Of a stretch of DNA of 6,308 nt, positions 4,545-6,308 are shown piece after piece. The stretch is from an uncultured Elusimicrobiales bacterium. GTDB taxonomy: Bacteria; Elusimicrobiota; Elusimicrobia; Elusimicrobiales; Elusimicrobiaceae. Position numbers and translations under genes: made by a program. The notes beneath the pieces are model-generated. The model had not been told where the DNA came from and did not search any database. It worked only from the letters and a program-made list of their open reading frames with translations. The stretch is taken from NCBI GenBank assembly GCA_934644855.1, contig CAKUDJ010000054.1:1-6308 (forward strand), given 5' to 3'. The number at the start of each line of letters is the position of its first letter. Position 1 is the first letter of the stretch.

Positions 4545-5915
4545 ATGTCTATGCAAACTACTATTTGTGCTCCCGTGACCGGGGAAGGAAAAAGTGCCGT
4601 ATCTGTGGTCCGTTTATCGGGCCCGCAGGCGTTAGCTATTACCCAAGTTTTGTGCCCGGCGTGCCAACTTTGGCAGCCGCGCCGCCAAACTTTGTGCCGC
4701 ATTATGGACGGAGAGGCCGTGTTGGATAGTGCGCTGGTCACTTATTTTAAGGCGCCGCACAGTTTTACCGGGGAAGACGTAGTAGAGTTTGCGTTGCACG
4801 GTTCGCCCTATATCCGCGGGCGGGTGTTAGAACTTTTATGCCGGGCCGGGGCGGTGCCTGCGCGGCGGGGGGAATACTCCTACCGGGCATTTTTGAACGG
4901 CAAAATGGATTTGTTGGAAGCCCAGGGCCTTTGTGATTTAATCGCCTCCGGCAATAAAGAGGCTCACGCAATGGCTATGAGCTCCCTGGACGGGCGGCTA
5001 TCCAAGCGCTTGGAAAACGTCAAAAAAACATTAACCAATTTGTTGGCGCAAATAGAGGTCCGTTTAGATGACGTGGACGAAGAAATGACCCCTTTGGCCG
5101 ATACCTATGTGCAGGGGGAACTGGCCCAATGTGTGGCGGATTTGGCGCGGTTGGCGGATACATTTTCCGTCGGAAAGTTTATTAAAGAGGGCTTAAAAGT
5201 GGCCATTGTGGGCGCGCCCAATGCGGGCAAATCCAGCCTGCTTAATGCGCTCGTGGGGTTTGACAGGGCCATTGTATCGGCCCAGAGCGGCACCACGCGC
5301 GACACCATAGAAGAAACCTTGGACATAAACGGCCGCAAAATTATTTTAACCGATACCGCCGGCATACGGGACCACGCCTTAGACCCCGCCGAACAAGAGG
5401 GGATGAAACGCAGCGTAAAAGCCATGCGCGCGGCGGATGCGGTAATTATGGTGGCGGATTCCTCCCGCGCGCCCACCCCGCAGGAAAAAGCCTTGTGGGC
5501 GGACGTGTTGGAAGAACACAAGAAAACCGTTTTAGTATTGAACAAACAAGATGCCCTTTTGGAAAACAACAACACGGGTGCGTGGAACCCGGGCACCGGG
5601 GATTTTATAACGGTAAAATTATCCTGCAAAACCGGGCAAGGCGTGGACGAATTAAAACAAGCCTTAACCCAAGGGCTCACAACGGCCGTGGCCGAGGACG
5701 GCGTAATGATTTCCAACTTGCGCCAATACGAGGCCGTCCTGCGGGCGCAAACGGAATTGGAAATGGCCCAGCGGCGCTTAACGGCGCAAGCCGGGGGCGA
5801 AATTTATGCGGAGCATATCCGCGCGGCCTTAAACGGGCTGAAAGATTTAATCGGAGAAGTGACGCCGGACGACGTATTAGACGTCATTTTCTCCACTTTT
5901 TGCATGGGGAAATAA
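4545..5915 (+). CDS. mnmE: tRNA modification GTPase MnmE (TrmE)
   Basis: The 456-residue protein is full length. With MnmG it installs the (carboxymethyl)aminomethyl group at C5 of the wobble uridine in tRNAs reading NNA/NNG codons, using a folate one-carbon unit, FAD and GTP. The N-terminal folate-binding domain starts TTICAPVTGEGKSAVSVVRL and includes FTGEDVVEFALHG at 74-86. A helical domain follows, carrying an inserted G domain: P-loop GAPNAGKSS at 223-231, TTRDT at 250-254, DTAG at 270-273, NKQD at 333-336 and a G5-like SCK at 360-362. The C terminus is FCMGK with the essential Cys453; most homologues have FC(I/L/V)GK, so Met is a mild variant. ATG 4545 and ATG 4551 are both possible starts. 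The open frame continues upstream to 4470, but that part lies in the promoter region and has no homologous character. mnmG follows directly. Confidence 0.95.
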   Translation: MSMQTTICAPVTGEGKSAVSVVRLSGPQALAITQVLCPACQLWQPRRQTLCRIMDGEAVLDSALVTYFKAPHSFTGEDVVEFALHGSPYIRGRVLELLCRAGAVPARRGEYSYRAFLNGKMDLLEAQGLCDLIASGNKEAHAMAMSSLDGRLSKRLENVKKTLTNLLAQIEVRLDDVDEEMTPLADTYVQGELAQCVADLARLADTFSVGKFIKEGLKVAIVGAPNAGKSSLLNALVGFDRAIVSAQSGTTRDTIEETLDINGRKIILTDTAGIRDHALDPAEQEGMKRSVKAMRAADAVIMVADSSRAPTPQEKALWADVLEEHKKTVLVLNKQDALLENNNTGAWNPGTGDFITVKLSCKTGQGVDELKQALTQGLTTAVAEDGVMISNLRQYEAVLRAQTELEMAQRRLTAQAGGEIYAEHIRAALNGLKDLIGEVTPDDVLDVIFSTFCMGK

Positions 5916-6290
5916 ATGTTTATTTGTGATGAAGTGTATGATGTGGTAGTGGTAGGGGGCGGGCACGCCGGGTGCGAGGCCGCCCTGATTGCCGCCAAAA
6001 CCGGGGCCAAAACGCTCCTGCTTACCCAAAGTTTGGATACGGTGGCGCAAATGTCCTGCAATCCGTCTATCGGCGGGATTGCCAAGGGGCAAATCGTGCG
6101 GGAAATTGATGCGTTGGGCGGGGCCATGGGCAAAGTGACGGACGCGGCCGCCCTGCATTACCATTTGTTAAATACGGGCAAAGGCCCGGCGGTACACTCC
6201 CCGCGCGTACAATGTGACAAACAGCGCTACCAGTTTACTTTTAAGCATTTTTTCAACTATGTTGGTTGCAACATTTTTATTTTCTTCTAA
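5916..6290 (+). CDS. mnmG: tRNA uridine-5-carboxymethylaminomethyl enzyme MnmG (GidA), truncated N-terminal part
   Basis: The frame starts immediately after the mnmE stop, with GGGG in the last mnmE codons as a ribosome site. Residues 8-107 are clear MnmG: the FAD-binding Rossmann motif [13 protein letters not shown] at 11-23, the family signature [13 protein letters not shown] at 46-58, EIDALGG at 63-69 and [19 protein letters not shown] at 89-107. Normal MnmG has about 600-630 residues. Here, after residue 107 (around 6236) the translation becomes Phe/Tyr-rich ([14 protein letters not shown]), unlike any MnmG, and stops at TAA 6288-6290. Base composition drops sharply at the same point. True MnmG sequence therefore ends at about 6231-6245, and the last ~17 residues are translated from joined, unrelated DNA. 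Either the gene is disrupted in the genome or the sequence is chimeric at its right edge. Confidence 0.85.
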   Translation: MFICDEVYDVVVVGGGHAGCEAALIAAKTGAKTLLLTQSLDTVAQMSCNPSIGGIAKGQIVREIDALGGAMGKVTDAAALHYHLLNTGKGPAVHSPRVQCDKQRYQFTFKHFFNYVGCNIFIFF

Positions 6291-6308
6291 GAAGAATTGC
6301 AACTTTTC
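6234..6308 (-). pseudogene. Fragment resembling DNA gyrase subunit B (GyrB/ParE), foreign in composition
   Basis: The minus strand from 6308 is open and reads [10 protein letters not shown] then [15 protein letters not shown]. This resembles the GyrB/ParE segment of the form EKL-x-x-FLxENPxVAxxIVEK that precedes the AraREAARKARE region in type IIA topoisomerase B subunits. The 25 codons are AT-rich (GAA, AAA, AAT, TTA, ATA), unlike the GC-rich codon use of every other gene here. The match ends where MnmG similarity begins, near 6234, so the reading frame then runs antisense into mnmG. The fragment is cut by the window edge on its 5' side. The match is from memory of the family consensus and is short, so identification is tentative. 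It could be an assembly chimera or a real insertion. Confidence 0.45.

Noticed and set aside
6254..6303. Possible CRISPR repeat or mobile-element end: TTGCAAC occurs twice (6266-6272, 6297-6303), with palindrome GTTGCAAC, CAAC-TAT-GTTG and TTCTTC-TAA-GAAGAA nearby.
   Set aside because: Only two 7-base copies are present with no repeat-spacer periodicity, and the stretch reads as a continuous GyrB-like protein on the minus strand, which explains the sequence better.
1..6308. Search for a novel defence, mobile or CRISPR-type system.
   Set aside because: All sizeable genes are repair, redox, tRNA-modification or envelope proteins. No nuclease, transposase, integrase, toxin-antitoxin pair or repeat array is visible.

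Overview
The window looks like bacterial chromosome, with dense, moderately GC-rich genes separated by short AT-rich gaps. Sec signal peptides, a periplasmic-type thioredoxin, an iron-sulfur flavoprotein and a complete housekeeping MnmE indicate a Gram-negative-type, probably anaerobic or microaerophilic bacterium. I cannot fix the taxon from sequence alone. A gut-type lineage such as Elusimicrobiota is a guess only.

Layout, left to right. (1) Positions 1-43 hold the 5' part of a minus-strand tRNA-Arg with anticodon GCG, cut by the window edge, with its own promoter at 86-114. (2) A plus-strand operon (208-2195) starts at an extended -10 promoter. It encodes a 48-residue Cys/His-rich small protein, an unrecognised membrane protein and an exported TPR-repeat protein. 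Its terminator lies inside the 3' end of the next, opposite-strand gene. (3) A divergent DNA-repair pair follows: a family-6 UDG-superfamily hypoxanthine-DNA glycosylase (minus) and an O6-methylguanine-DNA methyltransferase (plus). (4) A bidirectional terminator at 3269-3302 separates the methyltransferase from a minus-strand two-gene redox operon: a signal-peptide thioredoxin-like protein with a CPHC site, then an Isf-type iron-sulfur flavoprotein. (5) mnmE and the start of mnmG, whose products form the tRNA U34-modifying complex, run rightwards to the window end.

Three points stand out. First, at least three transcription units have a -10 hexamer exactly six bases before the ATG, so their mRNAs are probably leaderless, whereas some operon-internal genes have clear Shine-Dalgarno sites. 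Second, the tRNA-Arg carries G34 instead of the usual A34/inosine, and no gene in the window uses a CGA codon. Third, mnmG breaks off after about 107 residues. The last ~70 bases are AT-rich and, read on the minus strand, resemble a piece of DNA gyrase subunit B from a different genome, so the right edge is probably a chimeric join or a rearrangement breakpoint.

I see no CRISPR array, insertion sequence, phage or defence system. Most of the window is ordinary core and accessory chromosome.
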